Shown here piece by piece: positions 34,002 through 43,174 of a stretch of 50,548 bases of DNA. This DNA is from Spirochaetales bacterium (GTDB lineage Bacteria; Spirochaetota; Spirochaetia; Sphaerochaetales; Sphaerochaetaceae): contig JAAYIV010000146.1 in assembly GCA_012523305.1 (NCBI GenBank), positions 1 through 50,548 on the forward strand. Reading direction: 5' to 3'. Numbering within the stretch: position 1 is the first letter of the stretch; each line of letters starts with the position of its first letter. The position numbers and the translations under genes are program-made. The notes beneath the pieces were generated by a model. It did not search any database and had not been told where the DNA came from. It was given only the letters and a program-made list of their open reading frames with translations.

Positions 34002-34344
34002 CTTGCTTTTCAACTCCTTCTATCATTATGAACACATTGTTGGGCAAACAAATAATCCAGTCACCGATGGCATGTTTCCACCCCGAAGAAACGCATACTT
34101 TATTTTTACAATCAGAATCTACTACGTGGACTTGTCCGTCATGAATTTCGATTTCAGTTGATCCGATCGGACCCTCGACAATGAAATTGCGATCAACGGA
34201 TAGGTCGTACACCCACGTCTGGGTCCCAACTTTCACATGTACCATCGGTTTGCCACCGACTTCGCCATAGGTAAAGTAACTGCCGACAACGATTGCAAGA
34301 GCAATGACAAGGATAACAAAGTCGCCCCACCTAATTGATTTCAT
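33970..34344 (-). CDS. eetA: EetA-like NusG-domain-II protein
   Basis: A 124-aa protein with one N-terminal membrane helix (about residues 8-27) and an extracytoplasmic NusG domain II. The family signature VDSDCKNKVCVSSGWKHA with two Cys, then GDWIICLPNNV, is clear. Despite the name this is not a transcription factor; in the Listeria EET locus the homologue EetA acts with EetB at the membrane. It is first gene of the eetA-eetB-ecfT-like operon and divergent from the PplA-like lipoprotein gene. Confidence 0.87.
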   Translation of the reverse strand: MKSIRWGDFVILVIALAIVVGSYFTYGEVGGKPMVHVKVGTQTWVYDLSVDRNFIVEGPIGSTEIEIHDGQVHVVDSDCKNKVCVSSGWKHAIGDWIICLPNNVFIMIEGVEKQDEQAVDAISF

Positions 34345-34388
34345 CGAATCAACTGTAGCAGTTCGTCATTCTCTTGTCAAAACTCCTA

Positions 34389-34418
34389 TTGCAAAACATT
34401 ACCATTTGCTTATATATT
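34389..34418 (+). promoter_or_regulatory. Promoter of the PplA-like gene
   Basis: TTGCAA (34389-34394) and TATATT (34413-34418) with an 18-base spacer, 35 bases before the ATG. AGGAGA at about 34441-34446 is the ribosome-binding site. Confidence 0.5.
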
Positions 34419-34453
34419 AGAAATGTTCAATCGATATATTAGGAGAGAATAGT

Positions 34454-35743
34454 ATGAAAAGACATTTTGTCTCAGTTTTTGGGATCTTGTTGCTCGTAGC
34501 AATCATGCTCCTTGCTGGATGTGCTAAGAAAGAAGCACCCGCTCAACCGGCAGCACAGGCAACTACGACGCCTGCGGCGACAACGTCAACACCGGCACCG
34601 GCCGCAACAGCATATAAGGATGGAATCTACTATGCTGTAGATGACGCATTTGGCTCTTCAGGGTGGAAAGAAGTGGTGACCCTTGAAGTTCGTAATGGTG
34701 TTATCACGGATGTTGATTGGAATGCGGTGAACATCAACGGTGGTGCGGATAAGAAGACCTATGATAAGGCTGGCAAGTACAATATGGTGGCTTATGGAAA
34801 AGCCCAGGCAGAATGGTACCAACAGGCTGAAAAGGCTGAAGCGTATCTGCTCAAGACCCAAGATCCATCCAAGATTACCTATACTAATGACGCGGGTAAC
34901 ACCGATGATATCGCTGGAGTTTCTATCCATGTGAAAGCGATGTTTGAATTGGCGAAAAAGGCTCTTGCTGCTGGTCCTGTAGGTAAAGGTCCGTTAGCCG
35001 ATGGTGCTTATTTTGCAATTGATGATACGTATCCTAGTTCCGGATGGAAAGAATACGTGTCCTTGACTGTGGTCAATGGTAGGATTGCAGCAGTGAACTG
35101 GAGTGCCGTCAACAAGACCGGAGATGACAAGAAACCGTATGACAAGGCTGGAAAATACCAGATGGTCGCTCGTGGCAAAGCCCAGGCAGAATGGTATCAA
35201 CAAGCTGAAAAAGCAGAAGCTTACCTGATTGCAACCCAAGACCCTGCCAAAATCAAATATACGAGCGCTGAAGGCAATACCGATGACATCGCAGGAGTAT
35301 CTATTCATGTGAAGGCCATGTTTGATTTGGCTAAAGAAGCTTTGGCCGCAGGTCCCGTAGCACTTGGCAAGTATGCCGATGGCGGATATTACGCGATTGA
35401 CAGTGAATTCGCCAACGGATGGAAAGGATTCGCATCAGTATTAGTCCACAATGGAAATATCGTGAATGTGTACTGGAGTGCCCTCAATGAAGCAGGTGAT
35501 GACAAGAAAGTGTTTGACATGGCCGGTAAATACCAAATGGTTGCCCGTGGTAAAGCCCAGTCAGAATGGTATGAGCAGGCAGCACTTGCCGAAGCATATC
35601 TCTTGTCAACTCAAGACACCAAGAAGATCACCTTCAAGGATGAAGCGGGTCACACTGACGACATAGCTGGAGTATCGATTCACATCGGTGATTTCTATGC
35701 CCTGGTCGACCGTGCGTTCGCTGCAGGAGTTAAAAAGTATTAA
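34454..35743 (+). CDS. PplA-like lipoprotein with three FMN-binding domains
   Basis: A 429-aa secreted lipoprotein: signal peptide with lipobox LAGC (Cys23), an Ala/Pro/Thr tether (about 24-53), then three FMN-binding domains at 54-176, 177-302 and 303-429. Each domain begins with a DGxYYAxD-like strand and a GWK(E/G) turn, has a very conserved central part (DxAGKYxMVAxGKAQxEWYxQA) and ends in TDDIAGVSIHV or TDDIAGVSIHI. The last segment aligns with the flavinylation motif DxxSGATxT, with Ser (157, 283, 408) where Thr is usual. PplA of Listeria is a two-domain extracellular flavoprotein of EET. Here covalent FMN by the adjacent ApbE-type enzyme is expected but the Ser acceptors need proof. 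Confidence 0.9.
   Translation: MKRHFVSVFGILLLVAIMLLAGCAKKEAPAQPAAQATTTPAATTSTPAPAATAYKDGIYYAVDDAFGSSGWKEVVTLEVRNGVITDVDWNAVNINGGADKKTYDKAGKYNMVAYGKAQAEWYQQAEKAEAYLLKTQDPSKITYTNDAGNTDDIAGVSIHVKAMFELAKKALAAGPVGKGPLADGAYFAIDDTYPSSGWKEYVSLTVVNGRIAAVNWSAVNKTGDDKKPYDKAGKYQMVARGKAQAEWYQQAEKAEAYLIATQDPAKIKYTSAEGNTDDIAGVSIHVKAMFDLAKEALAAGPVALGKYADGGYYAIDSEFANGWKGFASVLVHNGNIVNVYWSALNEAGDDKKVFDMAGKYQMVARGKAQSEWYEQAALAEAYLLSTQDTKKITFKDEAGHTDDIAGVSIHIGDFYALVDRAFAAGVKKY
34613..35740 (+). repeat. Three tandem FMN-binding domain repeats (~375 bp units)
   Basis: Units at 34613-34981, 34982-35359 and 35360-35740. The central and terminal parts are nearly identical in protein sequence between units 1 and 2; unit 3 is more diverged. 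This points to internal duplication. Confidence 0.88.
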
Positions 35744-35769
35744 TAGTATGTGATTGTATTGATATGTGA

Positions 35770-35798
35770 GAGGGCTTGGTCATAAACACCAAGCCCTC
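35770..35798. terminator. Terminator between PplA-like and cysK genes
   Basis: An 11-bp perfect stem (GAGGGCTTGGT / ACCAAGCCCTC) with a 7-base loop followed by GAATTTT. It lies between convergent stops. Confidence 0.85.
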
Positions 35799-35822
35799 GA
35801 ATTTTCATGTGCCAACACACAA

Positions 35823-36755
35823 TTATTCAGAGAAAAGTGGAGTGGATAGATATCGATCTCCGCTATCAGGGAGAATAACAACGATGGTCTTTCCTTCCAT
35901 CTCGTCTCGTACTGCTATCTTGAGTGCCGCAGCCAATGCTGCTCCGGAAGAAATCCCAGCAAGTATACCTTCAGTTTTTGTAAGTATTTTTGCAGTGGCG
36001 AAAGCCGATTCGTTTTCAATCGTAATAATTTCATCATAGATCGACGTGTCGAGCGTATCGGGAACAAATCCCGCGCCGATACCCTGAATCTTATGCGGAC
36101 CGGCAGTGCCCTTTGAAAGAATCGGAGAATCCGTCGGCTCAACAGCAATGACTTTCACGAGCGGATTCCTTTCTTTAAGGTACGCACCTGCACCTGAAAT
36201 CGTGCCTCCAGTACCGATGCCAGAAACAAATACATCAACGGTCCCATCCGTATCTTCGTAGATTTCCGGACCGGTGGTTTCTCGGTGGGCTTTGGGATTG
36301 GCTTTATTTTCGAATTGGCTGGGAATGAACGAGTTGGGATATGAACTGGCCAATTCCTGAGCTTTTGCAATTGCGCCCTTCATTCCTTTCGCACCTTCGG
36401 TAAGGACAATTTCAGCTCCGTAGGCACGTAATAACGTCCTTCTTTCTACGCTCATCGTGTCTGGCATGGTAAGAATCACCTTATAACCTTTTGCTGCGGC
36501 GACCATCGCAAGACCGATGCCGGTATTGCCGCTGGTCGGTTCGATGATTATCGAATCGGGTGTAAGTAATCCTTTTTTTTCGGCATCGACGATCATTGCT
36601 AGGGCAATCCTATCTTTTACACTACCTGCCGGGTTCAATCCTTCGATTTTCGCTAAGATGTGAGCTTTCACATGATGTGCTTTTGTAAACCGACTTAGTT
36701 CGACTAACGGGGTTCTTCCAATTAGTCCGGTAACATCTCTATATATATTGGCCAT
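35823..36755 (-). CDS. cysK: Cysteine synthase A (O-acetylserine sulfhydrylase)
   Basis: A 310-aa PLP enzyme that makes cysteine from O-acetylserine and sulfide. It has [19 protein letters not shown] (PLP Lys), [11 protein letters not shown] (substrate loop), [11 protein letters not shown], the phosphate-binding [12 protein letters not shown] and [12 protein letters not shown]. The ATG at 36755 has AGGAGG at 36761-36766 with 5-base spacing. It is a single gene, divergent from the GH2 gene. Confidence 0.95.
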   Translation of the reverse strand: MANIYRDVTGLIGRTPLVELSRFTKAHHVKAHILAKIEGLNPAGSVKDRIALAMIVDAEKKGLLTPDSIIIEPTSGNTGIGLAMVAAAKGYKVILTMPDTMSVERRTLLRAYGAEIVLTEGAKGMKGAIAKAQELASSYPNSFIPSQFENKANPKAHRETTGPEIYEDTDGTVDVFVSGIGTGGTISGAGAYLKERNPLVKVIAVEPTDSPILSKGTAGPHKIQGIGAGFVPDTLDTSIYDEIITIENESAFATAKILTKTEGILAGISSGAALAAALKIAVRDEMEGKTIVVILPDSGDRYLSTPLFSE

Positions 36756-36950
36756 CAACTCCTCCTAATCCTACATATTAAATAGGATATCTAAAGAATA
36801 TGTGTCCGATTCCCCTACCGTCAAGCAAACGCTTTGAAATAGTAGCATCCGAATCCAATAATCAGCAATCAAAAGGAAACCTTATCGCCATGACTGTGTG
36901 ATACAATCTATTATCGATGATACCGACATGGCGGATGTAAGGGAATTGAG

Positions 36951-38714
36951 ATGAAGATCAAAAAGCGAAAGACGGTACAGATGTTCACACGGTGGGGTAA
37001 AATTCTTCATGACGATAAGGACGCGATCCCCCTGGCTGATTATCCGCGGATGCAACTGCGGCGGACACAATGGCAATGCCTTAACGGTTGGTGGGAGTAT
37101 GCCATTGTTCCTACCGGTGAAGAATGTAGCGTGTTCGAAGGTAAGATCAGGGTCCCGTTCTCACCAGAAGCAGCGCTTTCAGAAGTTAATAGAACACTAT
37201 TGCCACACGAAAGCCTAATTTACCAACGGGATGTATTTTTTGAGGATGAAAAACCAAATTCCTCTGTATTGCTCCATTTCGGTGCTGTCGATCAACGTTG
37301 TGAAGTCTTTTTTGACCAAAAGAAAGTCGGGTCGCACACTCATGGATACTTACCGTTTACCATCAATTTGGGAATGATTGAGAAAGGCCTGCATACCATA
37401 CGCGTGATTGTTCGGGATGACAGCGATACTTCGTTCCATTCCAGGGGCAAACAATCATTACATCCACACGGAATATGGTATTCCGCCCAATCAGGAATCT
37501 GGCAGACGGTATGGTTTGAAACTGTTCCTGAATCTCATATTCAAACTCTATATACCGAAAGTGACATTTTAACGGGGACTTTTATCATTACCGTGCGGGG
37601 TACGGGAAATGAACGGGGCATTATCAGGATTTTTGCCGATGATGAAGTAGCCGGTGAGGCATCTTTCAATGGTTCTTCCAGAGTTACTGTTCCTGTCCGA
37701 TCAATCCGCCTTTGGTCGTGTGAAGAGCCGTTTTTATATGATATTGAAATTACCTATGGTGACGATACTGTGTACTCCTATGCGGCGATGAGGACGATTT
37801 CCATAGGATTTGATAACCATACTGTTTCAAGGCTCTTGCTCAATAATAAGCCATATGTGCATAAAGGTATCCTGGACCAAGGATATTGGCCGGACGGATT
37901 GTATACCGCTCCTTCGGACGAAGCCTTACTGTTCGATATCAAGACAATGAAATCAATGGGTTTCAATATGTTGAGAAAGCATATCAAGATAGAACCTGAC
38001 CGTTGGTATTACCATTGTGATCGTCTTGGTATGCTCGTATGGCAAGATATGGTTAGTGGAGGCTCTTCATATAATCCACTATTGATCGCAGCGAATGCAT
38101 TCTTAAAATTACCGGTAGATGATCAAAAACATCGGCGAATCACATACCGGACTTCGCTAGAAGGCCGTTTGGAATTCGAACATGAAATAAAGAAAACGAT
38201 CAGGCATCTCAAAGGCCATCCTTCGATAGTGGTATGGGTCCTGTTCAATGAAGGCTGGGGGCAATTCGACAGTCTTCGTTTGGCAAAAGAAGTTCGTGAA
38301 TTGGATGCTACCCGTATCATTGACCACGCTAGCGGGTGGTATGACCAAAACGGACCTGATTTGAGAAGCCTTCATATCTATTTCAGAAAGATTCGTATGC
38401 CAAAAGACCATAGACCCATCGTGCTGTCTGAATTTGGTGGATATTCCTTACCAGTGGAAGATCATGTATACAATGTTGAAAAAAGTTTTGGCTACAAGAA
38501 GTTGAGCACCGAGGAACAGTTGAACACGGAGCTGAAAAAACTCTATGAGCACCAGATTATCCCGTACATACCAAAGGGTCTTTGTGCTACTGTTTATACC
38601 CAATTATCGGATGTGGAAGACGAAATTAATGGTCTTGTCACATACGATAGGGCAATCGTGAAGGTAAATCCGGATTTGATAGTGCAAGTACACGACAAAA
38701 TGATTTTAGGATAA
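36951..38714 (+). CDS. Glycoside hydrolase family 2 protein
   Basis: A 587-aa intracellular glycosidase (no signal peptide) with the three-part GH2 layout: sugar-binding jelly-roll (about 35-180, QCLNGWWEYAIVP, ...HGIWYSAQSGIWQTVW), immunoglobulin-like domain (about 180-280) and TIM barrel (about 285-570). The acid/base Glu is in VVWVLFNEGWGQFD and the nucleophile Glu in IVLSEFGGYS. The barrel lacks the large C-terminal domains of LacZ and is close to beta-galactosidase/beta-glucuronidase-like enzymes of anaerobes. The ATG at 36951 follows AGGGA with 8-base spacing. The substrate cannot be told from the sequence. Confidence 0.92.
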   Translation: MKIKKRKTVQMFTRWGKILHDDKDAIPLADYPRMQLRRTQWQCLNGWWEYAIVPTGEECSVFEGKIRVPFSPEAALSEVNRTLLPHESLIYQRDVFFEDEKPNSSVLLHFGAVDQRCEVFFDQKKVGSHTHGYLPFTINLGMIEKGLHTIRVIVRDDSDTSFHSRGKQSLHPHGIWYSAQSGIWQTVWFETVPESHIQTLYTESDILTGTFIITVRGTGNERGIIRIFADDEVAGEASFNGSSRVTVPVRSIRLWSCEEPFLYDIEITYGDDTVYSYAAMRTISIGFDNHTVSRLLLNNKPYVHKGILDQGYWPDGLYTAPSDEALLFDIKTMKSMGFNMLRKHIKIEPDRWYYHCDRLGMLVWQDMVSGGSSYNPLLIAANAFLKLPVDDQKHRRITYRTSLEGRLEFEHEIKKTIRHLKGHPSIVVWVLFNEGWGQFDSLRLAKEVRELDATRIIDHASGWYDQNGPDLRSLHIYFRKIRMPKDHRPIVLSEFGGYSLPVEDHVYNVEKSFGYKKLSTEEQLNTELKKLYEHQIIPYIPKGLCATVYTQLSDVEDEINGLVTYDRAIVKVNPDLIVQVHDKMILG

Positions 38715-38720
38715 AAAAAA

Positions 38721-38745
38721 GTATGGCTCCATTGAAGAGCCATAC
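38721..38745 (-). terminator. Rho-independent terminator after the FKBP gene
   Basis: A 9-bp stem (GTATGGCTC / GAGCCATAC) followed on the minus strand by eight T. It also lies just after the GH2 stop on the plus strand and may act on both. Confidence 0.9.
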
Positions 38746-38769
38746 GTATATCCTGCGGCTAGATATCAG

Positions 38770-39930
38770 TTATTCGGTAACCGGCATCACTTCATGCAAT
38801 TCAACATCCATGATCAACAACGTATTTGGCGGAATCGCATCATTTCCCAATTCTCCGTAAGCAAGGTCAGGATGGATGTAAAATTGATAATAACCACCTT
38901 CGCTCATGATTTCGGCTCCCTCAACAAATCCAGGAATCAGGTTCAGCATGCTGAACACAGAAGGCTCGCCCCTGTCGTATGAATTATCCCCGGTGGTCCC
39001 ATCGATGAACGATACCTTGTAATCTACCTTAATCGTGTCGGTTGATGTCGGTTTCTTCCCGTTTCCTTCTGTGATGACTTTGTATTGAAGTCCCGAAGTT
39101 GTCGTTACAACTCCCTCTTTCACAGCATTTTCTGCAAGGAAGGCTTCGGCTTGAGCGAGATTCTCATTTGCGAAAGCGTCCATCGCTTCTTGGTATTGGC
39201 GATAGAGCATGTCTTCATAAGCTGCAAACATCCCATTGATTTCTTCATCGCTAAACGTGAGTGGAACGCCGACAGTAGCATCAGTGATTCCTGCATTGTA
39301 ACGATCGATGTCGACTGTGATTCCTTCGGTCATCACGTTGTACATCACAAGATAACCATATCCATAACTGAAACGTTCAAACAAGGATTTCGGTACCATC
39401 GGATCATCGCTAGCACCTTCCATCACCGTAGCTTCTTCCATCGTTCCGTCAAGGTACGCCTGATAATCTACGAACGCTTGGTTGACGTCTTCCATGGTTA
39501 GTTTCATATCAGCGTAATTCACGAAATCACTCGATCCTAGTGCGAAAAATGCGGGGTGAATCTTTACACCTTGAGAAGCGATATTCGTACCTAGAAGATG
39601 TCCGTACACATAGCTGAATTGTTCAATTATCTGGGCATCAGATATAGTTGTTTCAGAAACCACTACCGGTTCCTCAACCGGAGTCTCAGCTACGGCTTGC
39701 CCTTGTTCTTCAACGGCCGGAGCAACTTCTGCCGGCTCGGATTCAACTACTTCAACTTCGGCACTCTCTACGGGAACCGGCTCTTCTGCGGCCGGAACTT
39801 CAACCGGTGCTTCCTGAATTGCTATGGCTGGTTGACTAATAGTTTCGGTTGGCTCTGTGGCTTTTGTCGCACAAGAGGCAAACAAGAATACTGCCAACAC
39901 AAATAAAATCAATACATATCGTTTTTTCAT
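38770..39930 (-). CDS. FKBP-type peptidyl-prolyl isomerase lipoprotein
   Basis: A 386-aa exported lipoprotein (lipobox LFASC, Cys20). A Glu/Val/Pro/Ala-rich tether (about 24-90) precedes an FKBP N-terminal dimerisation domain (about 95-265, YVYGHLLGTN) and an FKBP catalytic domain (about 275-380, TTSGLQYKVITEGNG, VDYKVSFIDGT, IPGFVEGAEIMSEG, IHPDLAYGELG, IPPNTLLIMDVEL). It assists folding of exported proteins, like FkpA/Mip. The ATG at 39930 has AAGGAG 8 bases upstream. Single-gene unit with its own terminator. Confidence 0.93.
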   Translation of the reverse strand: MKKRYVLILFVLAVFLFASCATKATEPTETISQPAIAIQEAPVEVPAAEEPVPVESAEVEVVESEPAEVAPAVEEQGQAVAETPVEEPVVVSETTISDAQIIEQFSYVYGHLLGTNIASQGVKIHPAFFALGSSDFVNYADMKLTMEDVNQAFVDYQAYLDGTMEEATVMEGASDDPMVPKSLFERFSYGYGYLVMYNVMTEGITVDIDRYNAGITDATVGVPLTFSDEEINGMFAAYEDMLYRQYQEAMDAFANENLAQAEAFLAENAVKEGVVTTTSGLQYKVITEGNGKKPTSTDTIKVDYKVSFIDGTTGDNSYDRGEPSVFSMLNLIPGFVEGAEIMSEGGYYQFYIHPDLAYGELGNDAIPPNTLLIMDVELHEVMPVTE

Positions 39931-40048
39931 TAAGACATCTCCTTGGTTGGATCACAACACATTATGGAATAAATATGGGCATATATCTTAGATTAGTCAA
40001 TGAAAAGAGGCATTTCCAGGGGAAAAACCTCCTCTGGAACATATAAAA

Positions 40049-40969
40049 TCAATCAACCAATAGCTGTTGTAAGCGATCAGGATAGTCAGAAGTAATAAAA
40101 TCGACACCCAATTTTGCCATTCTCAAGATAGCTTCCTTTTCATTCACTGTCCAAGCCCCAACTCCGAGTCCTTTCGCCCTGAATTCATCGTACAAGGTTT
40201 GAGAAAGGTAATTATAATTGATTCCGACATAGTCGACATTCAATGATGCGATGTTCTCGGCAACGGCTTTCGGTCCTTTCGACCCAATTTCAGTCATATA
40301 TTTCTTACTGATCAGAGCGCCACGTTGTAATGAGGGCTCCAATTCATGTATCCTTTGCAATGATGGAAAATCAAACGAGATGATTACCGACGAATCTATC
40401 CGATCGTATTTTCTTAACAGAGCAATCAATTTCTCTTCCAACTGATCGTATCGGGACCCGTCCTGTTTTAATTTTATTTCGATCTGAAGGAGAACAGATT
40501 GTTCGCGAGTCTGTACATATCCTAACACCTGTTCAAGCGTTGGAATCGGCTGGAATCCGAATAACCGGGCATCCTTATGTGTTTTCGCAGCATTGAACGT
40601 GGCCAAGGTAGCCGCATCATAATCGGATATTTCTTTGGCCTCACCGGTGGTACGAGATAATAATGGATCATGCATTACCATGAGCACGCCGTCATTGCTC
40701 AAATGTATATCCAATTCCAATGCATCGGGGTCATAGTTCAATCCTGTTTCAAATGCGGCGAGGGTATTCTCGGGAGCCAAAGCTGCTCCACCGCGATGGG
40801 CTACACGCATAATAGTTCCTTTTGGTCGAACACTAGTTTGACGAGTTTCTTTTGTGGACGAACATCCGCTGAGTATTGTCAAAACGGATGCTATGGACAA
40901 AAAGAAGACGATGGCCGCAGTTGCGGCCACCGTCCGAGTACGCTGAGACGATTTATTTGAAGTTTTCAT
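40049..40969 (-). CDS. Glycerophosphodiester phosphodiesterase lipoprotein (UgpQ/GlpQ-like)
   Basis: A 306-aa GDPD that hydrolyses glycerophosphodiesters to glycerol 3-phosphate and an alcohol. A signal peptide with lipobox LSGC (about residue 35) places it outside the cytoplasm, as with GlpQ. Catalytic motifs: AHRGGAALAPENTLAAF (His, Glu), LELDIHLSNDG (Glu/Asp metal site) and VMHDPLLSRTTG (second His). The ATG at 40969 is chosen because the signal peptide starts there; it overlaps the binding-protein stop by 17 bases. As last gene of the permease/binding-protein operon it points to uptake of glycerol 3-phosphate or glycerophosphodiesters. Confidence 0.9.
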   Translation of the reverse strand: MKTSNKSSQRTRTVAATAAIVFFLSIASVLTILSGCSSTKETRQTSVRPKGTIMRVAHRGGAALAPENTLAAFETGLNYDPDALELDIHLSNDGVLMVMHDPLLSRTTGEAKEISDYDAATLATFNAAKTHKDARLFGFQPIPTLEQVLGYVQTREQSVLLQIEIKLKQDGSRYDQLEEKLIALLRKYDRIDSSVIISFDFPSLQRIHELEPSLQRGALISKKYMTEIGSKGPKAVAENIASLNVDYVGINYNYLSQTLYDEFRAKGLGVGAWTVNEKEAILRMAKLGVDFITSDYPDRLQQLLVD

Positions 40970-42239
40970 TATACTCTTTTTGTAAGTCAGCTGTGGTTTC
41001 AGCCATGACTTGTTTCGGGTCCATGTTGGCAATCAACAATTTCTCCAACATCTGGCGAAGAATTTCAGTGCCTTTTGGTAAGCTGATCACACTTGCTTGC
41101 GGGCGTACATAGGCCAATTGGTCGAGTGCAACCTTTCTCACAGGGTTGGCATTGTAATAAGCAGCCAAATCTGGATGATTGCGTGCTGATGTACTGTTTG
41201 GCATGTAGCCGGTCATCTCGGCCAAGTAAGCTTGAGCATCGGTGCCGGTCATGTATTTCATAAATTCCCATGCTGCCCACTGACGATTCTTATCAGTGCT
41301 TGGCATTGCCAAAACCGAACCGCCTACCGGGACCAGATTTTGTTTCTGGCCTGGCATGAATGCTGGGATTACTTCGAAATCAGCTCTGCTGAGAAGGTTT
41401 CCCATACTGCCTGTCGAACCAAAAACCATACCAACTTTCTTGTTCAAAAAATCATCGTGAGAGTTGGAAGGAATTGCGGTCTTATCTTTGAAGACCATAT
41501 CCTGCCACAACGTGGCGACTGCGAGAGCTTCCGGGCTGCTAAGGTAGATGTTGAAATCCTCATCGGATACCAAGCCGCCATAAGCATAGACCGCACCCTG
41601 GAAATACCAGTGGCCGCTGGTTACGGTTGTGGTAAATCCGGCACCCAGTTGCTCAGCTTCTCCAGCTGCATTGTATTTGGTCAATTGCTTAGAGAATTCT
41701 CTGAATTCATCCCATGTTTTTGGTGCGCGTCGTGGCAGTCCTGCTGCTGCAAGCATATCACCGTTGACATACAGCAACGGGGTGCTTCGGAGAACCGGAA
41801 GGGCAAAAAGGCTGTCATCATAGTATCCGTCAGCTAACAGTCCTGGGATATAGTCATTCAGGAATCCTGCTTTTTCCTTCTTGACAAAATCATCGAGATT
41901 TACCAAAACACCGTCTTTAGCGAAAATCTGCAAGTGCGGTGAATCAAGCAGTACTAAATCTGGTACGTCACCAGCTGCCAGCGCCGCTTGGAGTTTCTGT
42001 AAGATTTCAGCATACGCTCCTTGGAATTGTGATTCGACGATGATATCACTACGTGATTCATTGAACCGTTTTACCACTTCGTCCTGAGATTCCCCCGCAA
42101 CCCCGGTAAGACTTCGCCAATACACGATCTTTACTGGCCCGGTTGGTTTTACTTCAGCTTGTGCAGCTGCCCATAAAGAACCATTGGCCAACAAAATAAC
42201 AGCGAGTAAAAGAATCAACACAAGGCTTCTTCTTTTCAT
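40953..42239 (-). CDS. UgpB-like ABC transporter substrate-binding protein
   Basis: A 428-aa family 1 solute-binding protein. A signal peptide (to about residue 25, LWAAAQAE) is followed by VYWRSLTG, RFNESRSDIIVESQFQGAYAEILQKLQAALAAGDVPDLVLL, GGSVLAMPS and WEFMKYMTG, typical of UgpB/MalE-type sugar-binding proteins. The ATG at 42239 has AGGAGG 7 bases upstream. It lies between the permease genes and the glycerophosphodiesterase gene; glycerol 3-phosphate or its diesters are the most likely ligands (inference from the neighbour). Confidence 0.9.
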   Translation of the reverse strand: MKRRSLVLILLLAVILLANGSLWAAAQAEVKPTGPVKIVYWRSLTGVAGESQDEVVKRFNESRSDIIVESQFQGAYAEILQKLQAALAAGDVPDLVLLDSPHLQIFAKDGVLVNLDDFVKKEKAGFLNDYIPGLLADGYYDDSLFALPVLRSTPLLYVNGDMLAAAGLPRRAPKTWDEFREFSKQLTKYNAAGEAEQLGAGFTTTVTSGHWYFQGAVYAYGGLVSDEDFNIYLSSPEALAVATLWQDMVFKDKTAIPSNSHDDFLNKKVGMVFGSTGSMGNLLSRADFEVIPAFMPGQKQNLVPVGGSVLAMPSTDKNRQWAAWEFMKYMTGTDAQAYLAEMTGYMPNSTSARNHPDLAAYYNANPVRKVALDQLAYVRPQASVISLPKGTEILRQMLEKLLIANMDPKQVMAETTADLQKEYNENFK

Positions 42240-42309
42240 GAAAAACCTCCTAAAGTTTTCCTTCGGTATCCACACAGGATACTTTCTAGTTATGTAATCT
42301 CAGCAAAAA

Positions 42310-43164
42310 TCAGCCTTTGACTGCTCCTGCTGCGATTCCCTCTATCAACTGTTTCTGTGCGATAAAATATACAACAAGCACAGGAACCAATACAAAAATG
42401 GATGCCGCCATCAAATGTTCCGGTCCGATCGAATATTCTGCCGACCTGACCATCGCCAATCCGACCGGCAAAGTACGCATATGCTGTTTCGTGGTCACGA
42501 TCAACGGCCAAAGGTAGCTGTTCCATTTGGAGATGAACAGATACAGGACCAATGTTCCCAATACGGGTCGTGCTAACGGTAGAGCGACATAGAACATTGT
42601 TTTCAAATGCCCTAATCCATCAATTTCAGCTGCATCATAGAGCGAAGAAGGGACGGATAAGAAATACTGGCGTAATAAGAAAGCTCCGAATACACTTGAA
42701 ACGTGAGGAATCACGATACCTTGGTAGGTATTAATCCATTTCAATTTAGCCAGAATTACGTAATTTGGAATCAAAGCGATTTGACCTGGAATCATCATTG
42801 CCGCTAACATGACAAGGAAAAAGAAATCTCGATATTTGAACCTTATCCTTGCAAAAGCATAAGCTGAAAGAGCTGCGATCGCCACCTCAAGAAAGACTCC
42901 AGAGACCGAAGTCACAATACTGTTGATATAAAAACGACCGAACGGTGCGGTATTCCATGCCTTGACGAAGTTATCCCATCGTACGGTTTCCGGCCACCAA
43001 ATCGGAGGAAACATTGCCACTTCGGCAGGACTCTTGATCGCTGTGGTGAGCATCCATAAAAATGGTAATCCGATGATAATCGTTGCAAGCATTAGGATCG
43101 CATGGATGAAAGTTCTTCCCGCATACCACTTCAACGGTCGGTGTTTGATAGCTGCTCGTCGCAT
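42310..43164 (-). CDS. ABC sugar transporter permease, UgpE/MalG-like
   Basis: A 284-aa inner-membrane permease of the BPD_transp_1 family with six predicted helices. The ATPase-contacting EAA loop is AAEIDGLGHLKTMFYVALPLARP (about 190-212). It starts 10 bases after the partner permease's stop codon with GGAGG 6 bases upstream of the ATG at 43164. It forms a heterodimer with the product of the upstream gene. No ATPase gene is in this operon. Confidence 0.92.
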   Translation of the reverse strand: MRRAAIKHRPLKWYAGRTFIHAILMLATIIIGLPFLWMLTTAIKSPAEVAMFPPIWWPETVRWDNFVKAWNTAPFGRFYINSIVTSVSGVFLEVAIAALSAYAFARIRFKYRDFFFLVMLAAMMIPGQIALIPNYVILAKLKWINTYQGIVIPHVSSVFGAFLLRQYFLSVPSSLYDAAEIDGLGHLKTMFYVALPLARPVLGTLVLYLFISKWNSYLWPLIVTTKQHMRTLPVGLAMVRSAEYSIGPEHLMAASIFVLVPVLVVYFIAQKQLIEGIAAGAVKG

Positions 43165-43174
43165 AGCCGACCTC

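Noticed and set aside
33970-34344. NusG transcription factor
   Set aside because: Only the NusG domain II fold is present, behind a membrane helix; the NGN domain is absent.
34613-35740. CRISPR-like or satellite repeat
   Set aside because: The repetition is in protein-coding FMN-binding domains of about 375 bp; no short spaced repeats were seen anywhere in the window.
34454-35743. RnfG/NqrC subunit
   Set aside because: FMN-binding domains are shared, but it is a lipoprotein with three such domains and no Rnf or Nqr genes are nearby.
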